A stretch of DNA of 64,000 bases from Cloacibacillus porcorum. Lineage in GTDB: Bacteria > Synergistota > Synergistia > Synergistales > Synergistaceae. The notes beneath the pieces are model-generated. The model did not search any database. It saw only the letters and a program-made list of their open reading frames with translations, and was not told where the DNA came from. The stretch covers positions 637,501 through 701,500 of the forward strand of contig NZ_CP016757.1 in assembly GCF_001701045.1 (NCBI RefSeq), written 5' to 3'. Made by a program: the position numbers and the translations under genes. Positions 1 through 8,825 of this stretch are shown here, piece by piece; position 1 is the stretch's first letter, and each line of letters opens with the position of its first letter.

Positions 1-1163
<1,163 letters not shown>

Positions 1164-1203
1164 ATAAATCCTTTATCCGCCTAAAGAGGGCTGATATAAA
1201 AGT

Positions 1204-1320
1204 TTCTAGTGGTAATAGAGGAGTGGATCCACCCGGTCCCATGCCGAACCCGGCAGTTAAGCACTCCATCGCCGATGGTACTACGGAGGGTATCCGTGGG
1301 AGAGTAGGTCGCCGCTAGAA
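1204..1320 (+). rRNA. 5S ribosomal RNA
   Basis: The gene shows the conserved 5S core 'cccatgccgaacccgg' and the helix IV/loop E region 'ggagagtagg'. Ends are set by helix I: ttctagtgg at 1204-1212 pairs with ccgctagaa at 1312-1320, nine pairs with one G-U. The length of 117 nt is normal. It lies 40 nt after the 23S gene and is followed by a strong terminator, so it closes the rRNA operon. Confidence 0.95.
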
Positions 1321-1332
1321 TTAATTTGAAGA

Positions 1333-1366
1333 ACGGCCCTGAGGAAATCCTTGGGGTCGTTTTTTG
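1333..1366 (+). terminator. Intrinsic terminator of the rRNA operon
   Basis: A 12-pair stem (acggccctgagg against ccttggggtcgt, with three G-U pairs) closed by an aaat loop is followed by a run of T. It lies 12 nt after the intact 5S gene and should end the rRNA transcript before the second 5S-like copy. Confidence 0.85.
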
Positions 1367-1374
1367 TGTTATTT

Positions 1375-1554
1375 ATTCTGTGCGTAACAAGGGAGTGGGT
1401 CCACCCGGTCCCATGCCGAACCCGGCAGTTAAGCACTACATCGCGGGTGGTACTACGGAGGGTATCCGTGGGATGGCCAGGGAGCCAAAAGGCCGGTTCT
1501 GCCTTTTGTGCGAGGTCGGCTAGTTTGTTTGTTAGAGTAGGTCGTTGCCGGAAT
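1375..1554 (+). rRNA. Second 5S rRNA-like copy interrupted by a 61-nt insertion
   Basis: Positions 1391-1472 repeat the intact 5S gene almost exactly, including the full 'cccatgccgaacccgg' core, and 1534-1543 resumes with agagtaggtc. Between them lie 61 extra bases (1473-1533) absent from the intact copy. The insert can fold: caaaaggc (1486-1493) pairs with gccttttg (1501-1508) around a 7-nt loop. The ends differ from copy 1 but can still form a weak helix I (attctg at 1375-1380 with cggaat at 1549-1554, plus a few bulged pairs). The shared sequence continues for about 10 nt past the 3' end (gaattaattt). It sits downstream of a terminator and has its own terminator. It could be a decaying duplicate or an expressed 5S variant carrying an extra arm. 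Confidence 0.6.
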
Positions 1555-1565
1555 TAATTTAAGCG

Positions 1566-1610
1566 AGAGAGGGAAGTCAAGTGAGACTTCCCTCTCTTGT
1601 TTTGTTTTGT
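1566..1610 (+). terminator. Intrinsic terminator after the 5S-like copy
   Basis: A perfect 13-pair stem (agagagggaagtc with gacttccctctct) and a short loop are followed by a T-rich tract. Its strength and position right after the interrupted 5S copy suggest that copy is, or was, transcribed. Confidence 0.85.
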
Positions 1611-1668
1611 GAGAAGCCGTTATGTGATGTGCCATGAGTTCTGATCGTTCCTGTATAGTTAAGAGAAA

Positions 1669-1710
1669 AGCAGCTCAAGGAGAAATTTTCTCTTTGGGCT
1701 GCTTATTTGT
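1669..1710 (+). terminator. Hairpin, possible second terminator
   Basis: An inverted repeat of about 17 bases (agcagctcaaggagaaa against tttctctttgggctgct, with G-U pairs) is followed by tatttgttgtt. It could be a back-up terminator for rightward transcription from the rRNA region. The T tract is imperfect. Confidence 0.5.
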
Positions 1711-1725
1711 TGTTGAGCGGAGATT

Positions 1726-1755
1726 AAAAAGTCCGGCGCTAAGGCCGGACTTTTG
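1726..1755 (-). terminator. Intrinsic terminator of the flavin oxidoreductase gene
   Basis: The stem aaaagtccggc/gccggactttt has flanking A and T runs on the two strands and lies directly after the leftward gene's stop codon. It may work in both directions. Confidence 0.8.
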
Positions 1756-1758
1756 TCT

Positions 1759-2880
1759 TTAATGTGCCGTTTCGAGCTCCGGCAATTTGAAATCTTTGAG
1801 GAGCTCTTTGATCAGCTCTTTTACCTTAACGATCGATTTGACCTGTGAAACGTTGCTGCCGCAGAAGAAGAGGCCGTTTTCCCAGTCTCCCTTATAGGCG
1901 CACACGAGGGCGTCCGCGATGCAGAAGGACTCATGCTGGAGGCGGCAGATACAGTGTGAGAGGCAGGCTGCGCGGCAGCTTACCTTTTCAAGGGCGCCGG
2001 CGAAGTAGCGTTCGATGAGCGGGCTCATTATCGCGCGTCCCGGAAGGCCGCAGGGGCTTTTAATGAGGACGACGTCTTTTTCTTCCGCCTCTATATAGGC
2101 CTGTTTGAAACGGTCGGAGGCGTCTCCCTCCTCGGTGGCGGCGAAGCGCGTGCCCATCTGTACGCCGCGTGCGCCCATCTCGAATGCTTCGCGCATGTCC
2201 TTCCCGTCCCAGATGCCGCCGGCGGAGATCACCGGGATGTTGTGGCCTAGTTCTTTCAGATATTTTACCAGAGCGGGGACGACCTCTTTCAGAGAGAGGT
2301 TGCCGTCAAGCGCCTGTTCCTCGTCACGCGCGCCGAGATGTCCGCCCGCGGTGTTGGGGGTCTCGACGACGAAGGCGTCAGGAAGTCTGTTGTAATGCTT
2401 GAGCCAGCGGTTGAGGATGAGGTTTGCGGCTTTGACGCTGCTCACGATTGGTACGAGTGCCGTATCAGGGTGTCCCTCCGCCAGCTGCGGCAGTTTGAGC
2501 GGCAGTCCGGCGCCGGAGATGATGATGTCCGCCCCCGCCTCGCAGGAGGTACGCACAAGCTGTTCGTAGTCGCTGAGGGCGCACATGCAGTTTACCGCGA
2601 TGACGCCGCCGTTTGAAGCCTCTTTAGCCTCTTTTATGTAACGTGCCAGTACTTTATGGTTGTTTTCATCGATTACTTTTGCGCCGGCGCTTAGATTGAA
2701 ATCGGGGGATGAGGCCGATATCCCCACCGAGGCGATGGTTCCTACGCCGCCGGCGGCGGCCACAGCGCCAGCCAGCCTGGGGCCGGAGACCATGATACCC
2801 ATTCCTCCCTGTATGATGGGATATTTGGGCTGGTGTTTACCTATTGTTAATAAAGGTAATTCTATTTTTTTGTCGGTCAT
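1759..2880 (-). CDS. NAD(P)H-dependent flavin oxidoreductase (nitronate monooxygenase / FabK family)
   Basis: A 373-residue TIM-barrel FMN enzyme of the 2-nitropropane dioxygenase/FabK group. Family signatures are IIQGGMGIMVSG (22-33), TPNTAGGHLG (174-183, with the His that often acts as catalytic base) and the phosphate-binding SAGGIWDG (219-226) followed by GVQMGTRF. Family members either denitrate alkyl nitronates or reduce enoyl-ACP, and sequence alone does not separate the two. The C-terminal fifth has a cysteine-rich stretch (Cys302, 306, 310, 312, 320) not found in classical nitronate monooxygenases; it may bind metal or form a lid. The start is supported by an aaggaa ribosome site about 8 nt upstream. 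No FAS-II genes lie nearby, so a housekeeping FabK role is not supported by context. Confidence 0.85.
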   Translation of the reverse strand: MTDKKIELPLLTIGKHQPKYPIIQGGMGIMVSGPRLAGAVAAAGGVGTIASVGISASSPDFNLSAGAKVIDENNHKVLARYIKEAKEASNGGVIAVNCMCALSDYEQLVRTSCEAGADIIISGAGLPLKLPQLAEGHPDTALVPIVSSVKAANLILNRWLKHYNRLPDAFVVETPNTAGGHLGARDEEQALDGNLSLKEVVPALVKYLKELGHNIPVISAGGIWDGKDMREAFEMGARGVQMGTRFAATEEGDASDRFKQAYIEAEEKDVVLIKSPCGLPGRAIMSPLIERYFAGALEKVSCRAACLSHCICRLQHESFCIADALVCAYKGDWENGLFFCGSNVSQVKSIVKVKELIKELLKDFKLPELETAH

Positions 2881-3038
2881 TTTAAGTTCCTTCCAAGCAT
2901 TTATTTAAAAACTTCTATCCATTCTTATAATAATGGAATGCTGTATATACTATTCCATAAACCCTGCTTTGGCAAGCCCTTTTTACAATATTGTGTGAAA
3001 ATAAATGGAATGATTTTGGTATTATAATTTACATATAG

Positions 3039-3067
3039 TTGACATTTAGCTCATCGCACAATATAGT
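3039..3067 (+). promoter_or_regulatory. Sigma-70-type promoter for the umuC-like gene
   Basis: TTGACA (3039-3044), a 17-nt spacer and TATAGT (3062-3067) make a near-consensus promoter about 35 nt before the start codon. I did not see an obvious LexA-type palindrome over it, so damage control cannot be inferred. Confidence 0.7.
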
Positions 3068-3101
3068 ATATTATAAGTTTTATAAAGGGAGCTGATGTTA
3101 C

Positions 3102-4427
3102 GTGTGTGTACTTGCTTCGCGCTCTGTCGGGCTCTGTGACTGTAATAATTTTTTTGTCTCTTGCGAGCGGCGGGAAGATCCGGCGCTCGTATCGCGCCCT
3201 GTTGTCGTCCTTAGCGGCAATGACGGATGCGTTGTGGCTCGTTCCAATGAGGTAAAGGCTATGGGGGTGCCGATGGGCGAGCCGTATTTCAAGGTCAGAG
3301 GATTGCTGGAACGCGCCGGTGTCGTGGTGCTGAGCGGCCGCCTTTCCCTTTATAATAAAATTTCCTCCGAGGTGATGTCGCGTATCGCAAGATTCAGCGA
3401 TGTGACGGAAGTCTACTCGATAGACGAGGCGTTTATAAATCTTGCGATATCTTCCGTTAAGGATCCCGTCGCCTATTGCCGGGAGCTGCGGGCGGATGTA
3501 TGGAGGCATTGTTCCATACCGGTCTCGGTTGGTATCTCTTCTACCAAGACGCTGGCAAAGCTGGCCTCTCACTGCGCCAAGCATAAGGATGAAGGGGTTT
3601 TCTGGCTTAAACGGGAGCTCTATTCCGACCCCGGATGGATGGCACAGTTTGAGGTCGGCGATATCTGGGGTGTCGGCAGGCGTATGGCTAAGCGTCTTAA
3701 TCTTTATCACCGTATTTTGAATGCCGCCGACTTTGCCGCGGCGGACGACCTGCTTCTTAAAAGGGCTTTTTCTGTGAATGCCCTCTATACGGCCTGGGAG
3801 CTGCGCGGCTATCCGGTGCATCCCCTTTCGGGAGGACGGCGCGCACCAAAGTCTATCCAAGTCTCCCGTTCCTTTGGCGAGGCGGTCTTTTCTTATGACG
3901 AGCTGCTGGAAGCGGTCTCTTATTTCACTCTTTGCGCCGCGCGGCAGCTGCGCGAGGCGAGGCAGCGCGCGTCGCGTATGGGGATATATATAACGACGAG
4001 CCGCTTCCGCGAGGAAAATTTTTATGCGCGCGATGACGAACGTTCTTTCCCCTCTCCGCGTTCGCTGGACTGCGATTTTTTGTCGGCGGCGCGTGAAATG
4101 CTCGCGGGTATATATCAGGAGGGCTGTGCCTATAAGAAGGCGGGAGTGATTCTCTATGACTTCACCGACGTAAGCTGCGGAGTCCAGAGGCAGTTGTTTG
4201 ACGAGGATGGACGCTCGGAGGCGCGGGAGGGGAGGTTCATGCAGGCAGCTTCCGTGACAGACTCGTTGAACCGCGAGTTCGGACGCCTTGTAATCGGCTC
4301 AGCCGATAATTTCGGCGCTCCTAAGAGGCCGTCCAAATGGTATCCGCAGCGAGGGCACGGCGCCGCCGGTGATTATCGGGAGCGTCCAGCGCTGCCGATA
4401 GGCCCGGCACGTAAGGTCAGTTTTTGA
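3102..4427 (+). CDS. umuC: Y-family DNA polymerase, UmuC-like
   Basis: A 441-residue translesion polymerase of the UmuC type, similar in length to Escherichia coli UmuC (about 422). Palm residues are visible: the first metal Asp in GLCDCNNFFVSCE (about residue 13) and the second pair in VYSIDEAF (Asp108, Glu109). A helix-hairpin-helix region (IWGVGRRMAKRL) and a little-finger domain follow. The start is GTG with a ggag site about 10 nt upstream. No umuD-like gene is adjacent, so the partner is elsewhere or dispensable. The role would be error-prone bypass of DNA lesions. The gene stands alone with its own promoter and a downstream terminator. Confidence 0.88.
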   Translation: MCVLASRSVGLCDCNNFFVSCERREDPALVSRPVVVLSGNDGCVVARSNEVKAMGVPMGEPYFKVRGLLERAGVVVLSGRLSLYNKISSEVMSRIARFSDVTEVYSIDEAFINLAISSVKDPVAYCRELRADVWRHCSIPVSVGISSTKTLAKLASHCAKHKDEGVFWLKRELYSDPGWMAQFEVGDIWGVGRRMAKRLNLYHRILNAADFAAADDLLLKRAFSVNALYTAWELRGYPVHPLSGGRRAPKSIQVSRSFGEAVFSYDELLEAVSYFTLCAARQLREARQRASRMGIYITTSRFREENFYARDDERSFPSPRSLDCDFLSAAREMLAGIYQEGCAYKKAGVILYDFTDVSCGVQRQLFDEDGRSEAREGRFMQAASVTDSLNREFGRLVIGSADNFGAPKRPSKWYPQRGHGAAGDYRERPALPIGPARKVSF

Positions 4428-4502
4428 CTGTGGATGAGGCGCCCATATCGCCGCGGTCAAAAACTGTCAGCGCTGCGGGCGGGATTTGGGCCGCATACAG
4501 AC

Positions 4503-4550
4503 AGCGGGGCAGGAATCGAAATTCCCGCCCCGCTTAGTTGTTTTTATTTA
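4503..4550 (+). terminator. Intrinsic terminator after umuC
   Basis: Arms agcggggcaggaat and attcccgccccgct (one mismatch) enclose a cgaa tetraloop, followed by tagttgttttta. It lies between two convergent genes, umuC and rubrerythrin, and could serve both. Confidence 0.75.
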
Positions 4551-4592
4551 TCCGGCGTCAGTTTGTATCTGTATTTTGCCGGTATCTGTTTT

Positions 4593-5081
4593 CTAGAACT
4601 TCTTGAAAATCGAGGGTTTCGCGCCGCAGATGGGGCAGGGGCTGCTGGTCTCGCCCTTGTGGATGAATCCGCAGATGGGGCAGAGGTAGTAGTCGGCGTC
4701 GGTGTTGCTCATATCCGAGAGCGCCTCTTTGTAAAGCTTCGCGTGCACCTTCTCGGCCTCGTTGGCATAGTGGAAGATACGGGCGGCCTCTGTGTTGCCT
4801 TCAGCCTTTGCCTGTTCGATCATCGGGGGGTACATCTCTGAGAATTCGTAGGTCTCTCCGTCGATACCGGCCTGGAGGTTATCAGCGGTGGTGCCGACTC
4901 CGCCCTTGGCTCTGAACTCAGCGAAGGCGTGAATGGTCTCCGCCGCCGCGGTGGCGCGGAAAAGCTTGGCTACGCCGGCGAATCCGTCTTTCTCCGCCTG
5001 TTCGGCGAACATAAGGTACTTACGGTTGGCCTGTGATTCTCCAGCAAATGCGGTTGCGAAATTTTCCTGTGTCGTTGACAT
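4593..5081 (-). CDS. Rubrerythrin
   Basis: A 162-residue rubrerythrin. It has an N-terminal four-helix diiron domain (NFATAFAGESQANRKY with Glu15, AETIHAF with Glu48 and His51, later NEAEKVHAKLY) and a C-terminal rubredoxin-like domain with CPIC (134-137) and CPIC (149-152). The enzyme reduces hydrogen peroxide with electrons from NAD(P)H via rubredoxin-type donors and protects anaerobes from oxygen. The length is slightly below the classical 191 residues because the two cysteine pairs are closely spaced. It is a single gene with its own strong promoter at 5165-5193 and a purine-rich ribosome site (gaggaaatc) before the start. Confidence 0.93.
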   Translation of the reverse strand: MSTTQENFATAFAGESQANRKYLMFAEQAEKDGFAGVAKLFRATAAAETIHAFAEFRAKGGVGTTADNLQAGIDGETYEFSEMYPPMIEQAKAEGNTEAARIFHYANEAEKVHAKLYKEALSDMSNTDADYYLCPICGFIHKGETSSPCPICGAKPSIFKKF

Positions 5082-5164
5082 GATTTGATTTCCTCCTTGA
5101 AATTTTTATGTCTTTTCTTTTTAGTGTTATCTCTAAAACAAGCTTGGTTATTTAAAACAGTTTT

Positions 5165-5193
5165 AGTTTAAATCTTTTCTCTAATTTTGTCAA
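5165..5193 (-). promoter_or_regulatory. Promoter of the rubrerythrin gene
   Basis: Read on the minus strand, TTGACA (5188-5193), a 17-nt spacer and TAAACT (5165-5170) lie about 85 nt before the start codon. The AT-rich leader between promoter and gene holds partly repeated taaaac tracts, where a peroxide regulator such as PerR could bind. That last point is only a guess. Confidence 0.65.
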
Positions 5194-5210
5194 GTTTAAA
5201 ATCAGAGTTT

Positions 5211-5750
5211 TTAATATTCAACGCCCTTGCGCGCGGTGATTCCCTGGCGGTAGGGATGTTTGATCTCTTTCATTTCGCTGACGAGGTCGGCCATGTCAAG
5301 CAGTGATTTCGGCGCGTTTCTCCCCGTGAGCACAATTTCGGTCTTTTCTGGTTTGCCGCGAAGCAGCTCCGCCACGTCGTCGGCGTCAACAAGTCCGAAG
5401 TCTATCGCCACGTTGATCTCATCCAGTATCACGAGGTCATATTCGCCTGAGTCGATGAATTTTTCCGCCTCTTTGAGTCCGCGCGCCGCCTCTTTGAAGT
5501 CTTCGTCCGTTTCGTCTCCGCGGAAGATACATTTTTCGCGTCCGGTGTGGACCAGCGTCACCCCAGGCAGGTGTTTGACGGCGGTGAGCTCGCCATACCG
5601 CGCCCAGCCCTTCATAAACTGCACGATCGCGACGTGCGCTCCGTGACCGCAGGCCCGTACAGCCAGACCAAGGGCGGCGGTCGTCTTGCCCTTGCCGTCT
5701 CCGGTGTATATCTCGATGAGTCCCTTTGAACCAAACATCTTATCACACAC
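5211..5750 (-). CDS. cobO: Cob(I)alamin adenosyltransferase, CobO/BtuR type
   Basis: A 179-residue CobA/CobO/BtuR-family ATP:corrinoid adenosyltransferase. The N-terminal P-loop GDGKGKTTAALGLA (17-30) starts at the usual place after a short beta strand (LIEIYTGDG). VILDEIN (about 130) is the Walker B-like strand, and the tail MKEIKHPYRQGITARKGVEY matches the family end. It adenosylates cobalamin to coenzyme B12, used by mutases and aminomutases that are central to amino-acid fermentation. It is followed 39 nt downstream on the far side by nudC in the same direction. No cobalamin riboswitch was recognised nearby. Confidence 0.92.
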   Translation of the reverse strand: MCDKMFGSKGLIEIYTGDGKGKTTAALGLAVRACGHGAHVAIVQFMKGWARYGELTAVKHLPGVTLVHTGREKCIFRGDETDEDFKEAARGLKEAEKFIDSGEYDLVILDEINVAIDFGLVDADDVAELLRGKPEKTEIVLTGRNAPKSLLDMADLVSEMKEIKHPYRQGITARKGVEY

Positions 5751-5789
5751 CTTCCTCTCTTATTCTCCCAATGATGGGAGGCCCAGCCA

Positions 5790-6557
5790 TCAGTATTTTG
5801 TATGTCTCTTGATAAAATCTTCTATGAGTTTTGCGGAGATGCTGACGCCGCGGTAGTATTCCGGTATTTCGTGGGGGGCGAACCAGCGGACGTCGGTGAC
5901 TTCAGTGGTATCGGGACAGATGTCGCCCGATTCCCATTCGGCGATAAAGCCGAGCATCAGCGAACGCGGGAAGGGCCAGGGCTGGCTGGTGAAGTATTTT
6001 ATGTTTTTGACGCGGATTCTGGATTCCTCGTAGACTTCGCGCGCGACACATTCTTCAAGGCTCTCTCCCGGTTCGACGAAGCCCGCGAGCACGCTGTAGC
6101 GCCCTGCGGGAAAGTTGACGCCGTGGCCGAGTAATATCTTCCCCTCTTTTTCAACGCAGACGATGATCGCCGGCGAGATAACGGGGTAAAAGAGTTCGCC
6201 GCACGCGAGGCATTTCATCGCCCCCTCTCCGGGGTCGAAGACATTCTGTGCGCCGCATTTGCCGCAGTATTTGTGGAGCCGCTGCCAGTCCATGTAGTGA
6301 AAGGCTTTGCCGATACGGAAGAATTGCTCCTCGCCGACCGCCGTCCAGCAGCCGCGCCGTTCGCAGGCGTCAAACCCGTCGGGCAGCTTTGCAGTCACTT
6401 CAAGCTCGGCCCAGCGGTCTCCATCTTTATCCTCTTTGTCGACGCAGCCTGCGTTGACAAAGTGTTGCCTGAGTCCGTCGATCTCCGCCGCTTCCGGTAT
6501 GGCGCCGTCTTCTTTGAGGATTATTTTGCCGTTTTGAAATATATAGTAAAAGGACAT
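5790..6557 (-). CDS. nudC: NADH pyrophosphatase NudC-like Nudix hydrolase
   Basis: A 255-residue Nudix hydrolase with the NudC architecture: N-terminal domain, zinc ribbon (Cys98, Cys101, Cys116, Cys119), Nudix box (about 159-181, GFVEPGESLEECVAREVYEE) and the NADH-specific SQPWPFPRSLM motif. Family members split NAD(H) into NMN(H) and AMP and remove NAD caps from RNA. The Nudix consensus ends REUXEEXGU; here the Gly is Arg (EESRI), while the metal-binding glutamates are kept. Activity is therefore likely, but the loop is unusual. The gene probably shares a transcript with cobO downstream (39-nt gap). Confidence 0.9.
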   Translation of the reverse strand: MSFYYIFQNGKIILKEDGAIPEAAEIDGLRQHFVNAGCVDKEDKDGDRWAELEVTAKLPDGFDACERRGCWTAVGEEQFFRIGKAFHYMDWQRLHKYCGKCGAQNVFDPGEGAMKCLACGELFYPVISPAIIVCVEKEGKILLGHGVNFPAGRYSVLAGFVEPGESLEECVAREVYEESRIRVKNIKYFTSQPWPFPRSLMLGFIAEWESGDICPDTTEVTDVRWFAPHEIPEYYRGVSISAKLIEDFIKRHTKY

Positions 6558-6791
6558 TCCGAAGCCTTCCCTCGCTTGGTGTAATATTAACTATTATAAC
6601 TGCTTATTTTACTGGACTTATGCCAAAAAGAACACTATCATTTATGATAAGCCGTTGATTGAATATGTCTTTAAGGGGCGGAGCATTCGTTCGTTCTCAC
6701 CGTCTGCCGGTTTGTTTGATCGGAGGCGTAAAGGTTGGGAACCGCCTGGCGTATTTTGTCCACAGGCAAAAACTTTCAGGAGGGTTTTATA

Positions 6792-7112
6792 ATGATCGAA
6801 AAGTTGGAAAATGTAACAGCGATAGCTAAGGCGAATGTATATTTTGACGGAAAAGTAGTCAGCCACACTGTTTATATGGAAAACGGCGACCGCAAAACGC
6901 TCGGCCTCTTCCTCCCAGGCGAGTATGAATTCGGAACGGGCGACGCGGAGATCATGGATCTTACCGACGGCGTCTGCCAGGTGCTGCTTCCCGGTTCCTC
7001 CGAGTGGCAGGAGCTCAAGGCTGGTGAGACCTTCAATATACCGGCGAACAGCAAGTTCGGTTTCCGCTGCTACGTGCCCGTGCAGTATGTCTGCTCCTAC
7101 GTAAAGGCCTGA
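6792..7112 (+). CDS. ppnP: Pyrimidine/purine nucleoside phosphorylase PpnP (YaiE family)
   Basis: A 106-residue small cupin of the YaiE/PpnP family, which splits many nucleosides with phosphate into base and ribose-1-phosphate. Diagnostic stretches are NVYFDGKVVSHTV, TLGLFLPGEYEFGTGDAE and GETFNIPANSKFGFRC. The length matches the family (about 94-106). The ATG at 6792 is chosen over an upstream in-frame start because a caggaggg ribosome site lies about 8 nt before it and the family sequence begins there. It stands alone between convergent neighbours. Confidence 0.88.
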   Translation: MIEKLENVTAIAKANVYFDGKVVSHTVYMENGDRKTLGLFLPGEYEFGTGDAEIMDLTDGVCQVLLPGSSEWQELKAGETFNIPANSKFGFRCYVPVQYVCSYVKA

Positions 7113-7200
7113 TTCTCGATTATATGACGCTGGCATAGAGTTTTTGCCCCGCGGGCGGAGAGTTATCTTTCGCACGATGCGGCTGTTTTGTATTGACGAT

Positions 7201-7236
7201 GGCCCCTGATAAACTTGAGGTTTTATCAGGGGCCTC
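7201..7236. terminator. Bidirectional terminator hairpin
   Basis: The arms ggcccctgataaa and tttatcaggggcc form a perfect 13-pair stem with a 7-nt loop. It sits between the convergent ppnP and M48 protease genes. The A/T parts of the stem provide short T runs on each strand. Confidence 0.7.
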
Positions 7237-7253
7237 TATGTAAGTCGTAAGTC

Positions 7254-7895
7254 CTAATTTTCCGGGAACTTGGCGTGGGGCTTTAGTTCGAGGATTTTGT
7301 TTTTGATGTGGGTGAGCCGGCGGTCGTCCGGCGGGTGTGAATTGAAGCCGCTTGGCTGAGTATTGTTTATCTTCGCGAGCTTACTGATCGCGCTGTACAT
7401 GCCGACGGGGTCCTCTCCCATTTTGACGGCGAGCTCCACGGAGTAGTCGTCCGCCTCGATCTCCTGTTCGCGGCTCCAGCCCGAATTTACAAGATTGGCG
7501 CCGACATTGACGGCGGTGCCGGCAATATTACCGCCCAGCAGCTGTCCGAGGACCGCCGCGGCGATTGAGAGTCCGGCGCTGCGTGAGGCGCTTTTGTGGA
7601 GATGGTTGAGTTTGACGTGTCCCGCCTCATGGGCGAATACGGCGTAAAGCTCGGCCTCGGTGTCGAGTATATTCAGCAGGCCGGTGGTCACCGTTACGGA
7701 TTCTCCGTTTGTCACCCAGGCGTTCGGCGTCTTTTCGTCTTTTATATAAAACGGCAGCGCGGTCAGCGCCGTCGGCTCCGCCACCTTATTCCATATCCTC
7801 TTAGCCTCCGCATGCGAAATCAGCGCCTCCGAGGGGAGCGGGGCGGCGATAATCGCCAATGCTATCGCCACGAGGACGGTTTTCACTATCTTCAT
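7254..7895 (-). CDS. M48-family zinc metalloprotease, secreted
   Basis: A 213-residue M48 peptidase. An N-terminal signal sequence (about residues 1-24) predicts export to the periplasm. The zinc site is HEAGH (89-93), with a third ligand probably Glu147 in EQEIEADDYS. The protein is near the minimal length for the YggG/LoiP or BepA-type catalytic domain and lacks the TPR domain of BepA. Its likely role is quality control of envelope proteins. The C-terminus carries NSHPPDDRRLTHI, the usual substrate-pocket motif (SxHPxxxxR). It appears monocistronic, with terminators on both sides. Confidence 0.9.
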   Translation of the reverse strand: MKIVKTVLVAIALAIIAAPLPSEALISHAEAKRIWNKVAEPTALTALPFYIKDEKTPNAWVTNGESVTVTTGLLNILDTEAELYAVFAHEAGHVKLNHLHKSASRSAGLSIAAAVLGQLLGGNIAGTAVNVGANLVNSGWSREQEIEADDYSVELAVKMGEDPVGMYSAISKLAKINNTQPSGFNSHPPDDRRLTHIKNKILELKPHAKFPEN

Positions 7896-7956
7896 ACATT
7901 CTCACCTTCCGTCGATCCTGTTTTTTTATATTATACCCAAGCGCGGCTTTAAAGAC

Positions 7957-7990
7957 AAAAAGGGACGCAGACGGCTGCGCCCCTTAATAA
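7957..7990 (-). terminator. Terminator hairpin after the nitroreductase gene
   Basis: The sequence gggacgcag-acgg-ctgcgcccc forms a stem with one mismatch. On the minus strand it is followed by a short T run (ctttttgtc). It lies 20-50 nt after the nitroreductase stop codon. Confidence 0.6.
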
Positions 7991-8011
7991 TATGTTTGTC
8001 CGCCGAATGCT

Positions 8012-8620
8012 TTATTTTTTGATTGGCTGCCGCCATTTACCTTCGAAGACGAAGCCGTCCAGCGGCAGGCGTTCGCGCTTGTCAAGCTCGCGGTCTCTGA
8101 GCTCGCCCTCAAGCAGCTCCGGTTCTCCCACGTAACCTACGGCGACGGCGACCAGCGGTTCGTAGTCTTCGGGCACGCCGTAAGTTTCGCGTACGGCGTC
8201 CGTGGAGAATCCCGCCATCGGGTGTCCCTGCAGGCCCTGCGCGGCGGCTTCAAGCAGAAGGTTTTCCAGCGCGAGCCCGCAGTCATGCATGGCCCAGCGG
8301 TTAGGCTTACCGTTGTAGTCGAATTTATTTTTTACTACGAGGATGATAAGCATCTGCGCCCTCTTTGCCCATACCTGATTGGATTTTGCGAGGCAGGAGA
8401 GCATCTTCTCAAATTCCTGCGGGTCGCTCTTGGAGGCTGTGATGAAGCGCCAAGGCTGTTCGTTGAAGGCGGAGGGGGCCCAGCGCGCCGCTTCGAAGAG
8501 GGATAGTATCTTTTCCGGTTCGAGGTTTTTGTCCGAGAAGGCGCGCGGGCTCCAGCGCTCGGCGATGAGTTCGGTTATTTTATGGTCTGCTGCCGCTTTT
8601 TTGTCGATCATTTTGTCCAC
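8012..8620 (-). CDS. Nitroreductase-family FMN protein
   Basis: A 202-residue nitroreductase-fold flavoprotein. FMN-contact motifs are visible: RWSPRAFSDKNL near the N-terminus, the phosphate/ring segment ARWAPSAFNEQPWRF (about 46-60), and the C-terminal GYVGEPE. Such enzymes reduce nitro compounds, quinones or flavins with NAD(P)H; the physiological substrate cannot be read from the sequence. It is a single gene with hairpins on both sides. Confidence 0.9.
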   Translation of the reverse strand: MDKMIDKKAAADHKITELIAERWSPRAFSDKNLEPEKILSLFEAARWAPSAFNEQPWRFITASKSDPQEFEKMLSCLAKSNQVWAKRAQMLIILVVKNKFDYNGKPNRWAMHDCGLALENLLLEAAAQGLQGHPMAGFSTDAVRETYGVPEDYEPLVAVAVGYVGEPELLEGELRDRELDKRERLPLDGFVFEGKWRQPIKK

Positions 8621-8759
8621 CCCTATAAGTGATATTTATATATAAACTTATTATAACGGTAAGGTTACAGAGTTAAGGCCGGCGGCGAAAGCGTAAAAAC
8701 CACAGTTTAATTAAAAAAGCAGTGGATTTATTTAAAAGTATGTAAAATTACCTGCTATA

Positions 8760-8800
8760 AAAACCCCGGCCTTAGCAACGGGCCGGGGCAGTTTTTTTAT
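8760..8800 (-). terminator. Terminator of the cstA-like gene
   Basis: Read leftward, ccccggccc-gttgcta-aggccgggg is a strong GC stem followed by ttttta. It lies 26-60 nt after the stop of the leftward cstA-like gene. Confidence 0.85.
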
Positions 8801-8825
8801 ATCGTTATCGCGGATGCTTTACTGC

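Noticed and set aside
1473-1533. The 61-nt insert in the 5S-like copy as a transposable element
   Set aside because: No terminal inverted repeats or target-site duplication were seen, and it is too short for a known insertion sequence. A miniature element cannot be excluded but is unsupported.
1326-1557. Short plus-strand frames over the 5S-like copy
   Set aside because: They read through conserved 5S rRNA sequence and a terminator, so they are not protein genes.
3102-4427. UmuC-like gene as part of a mobile SOS cassette
   Set aside because: No umuD, integrase or plasmid gene is nearby and no LexA-like palindrome was seen at its promoter.
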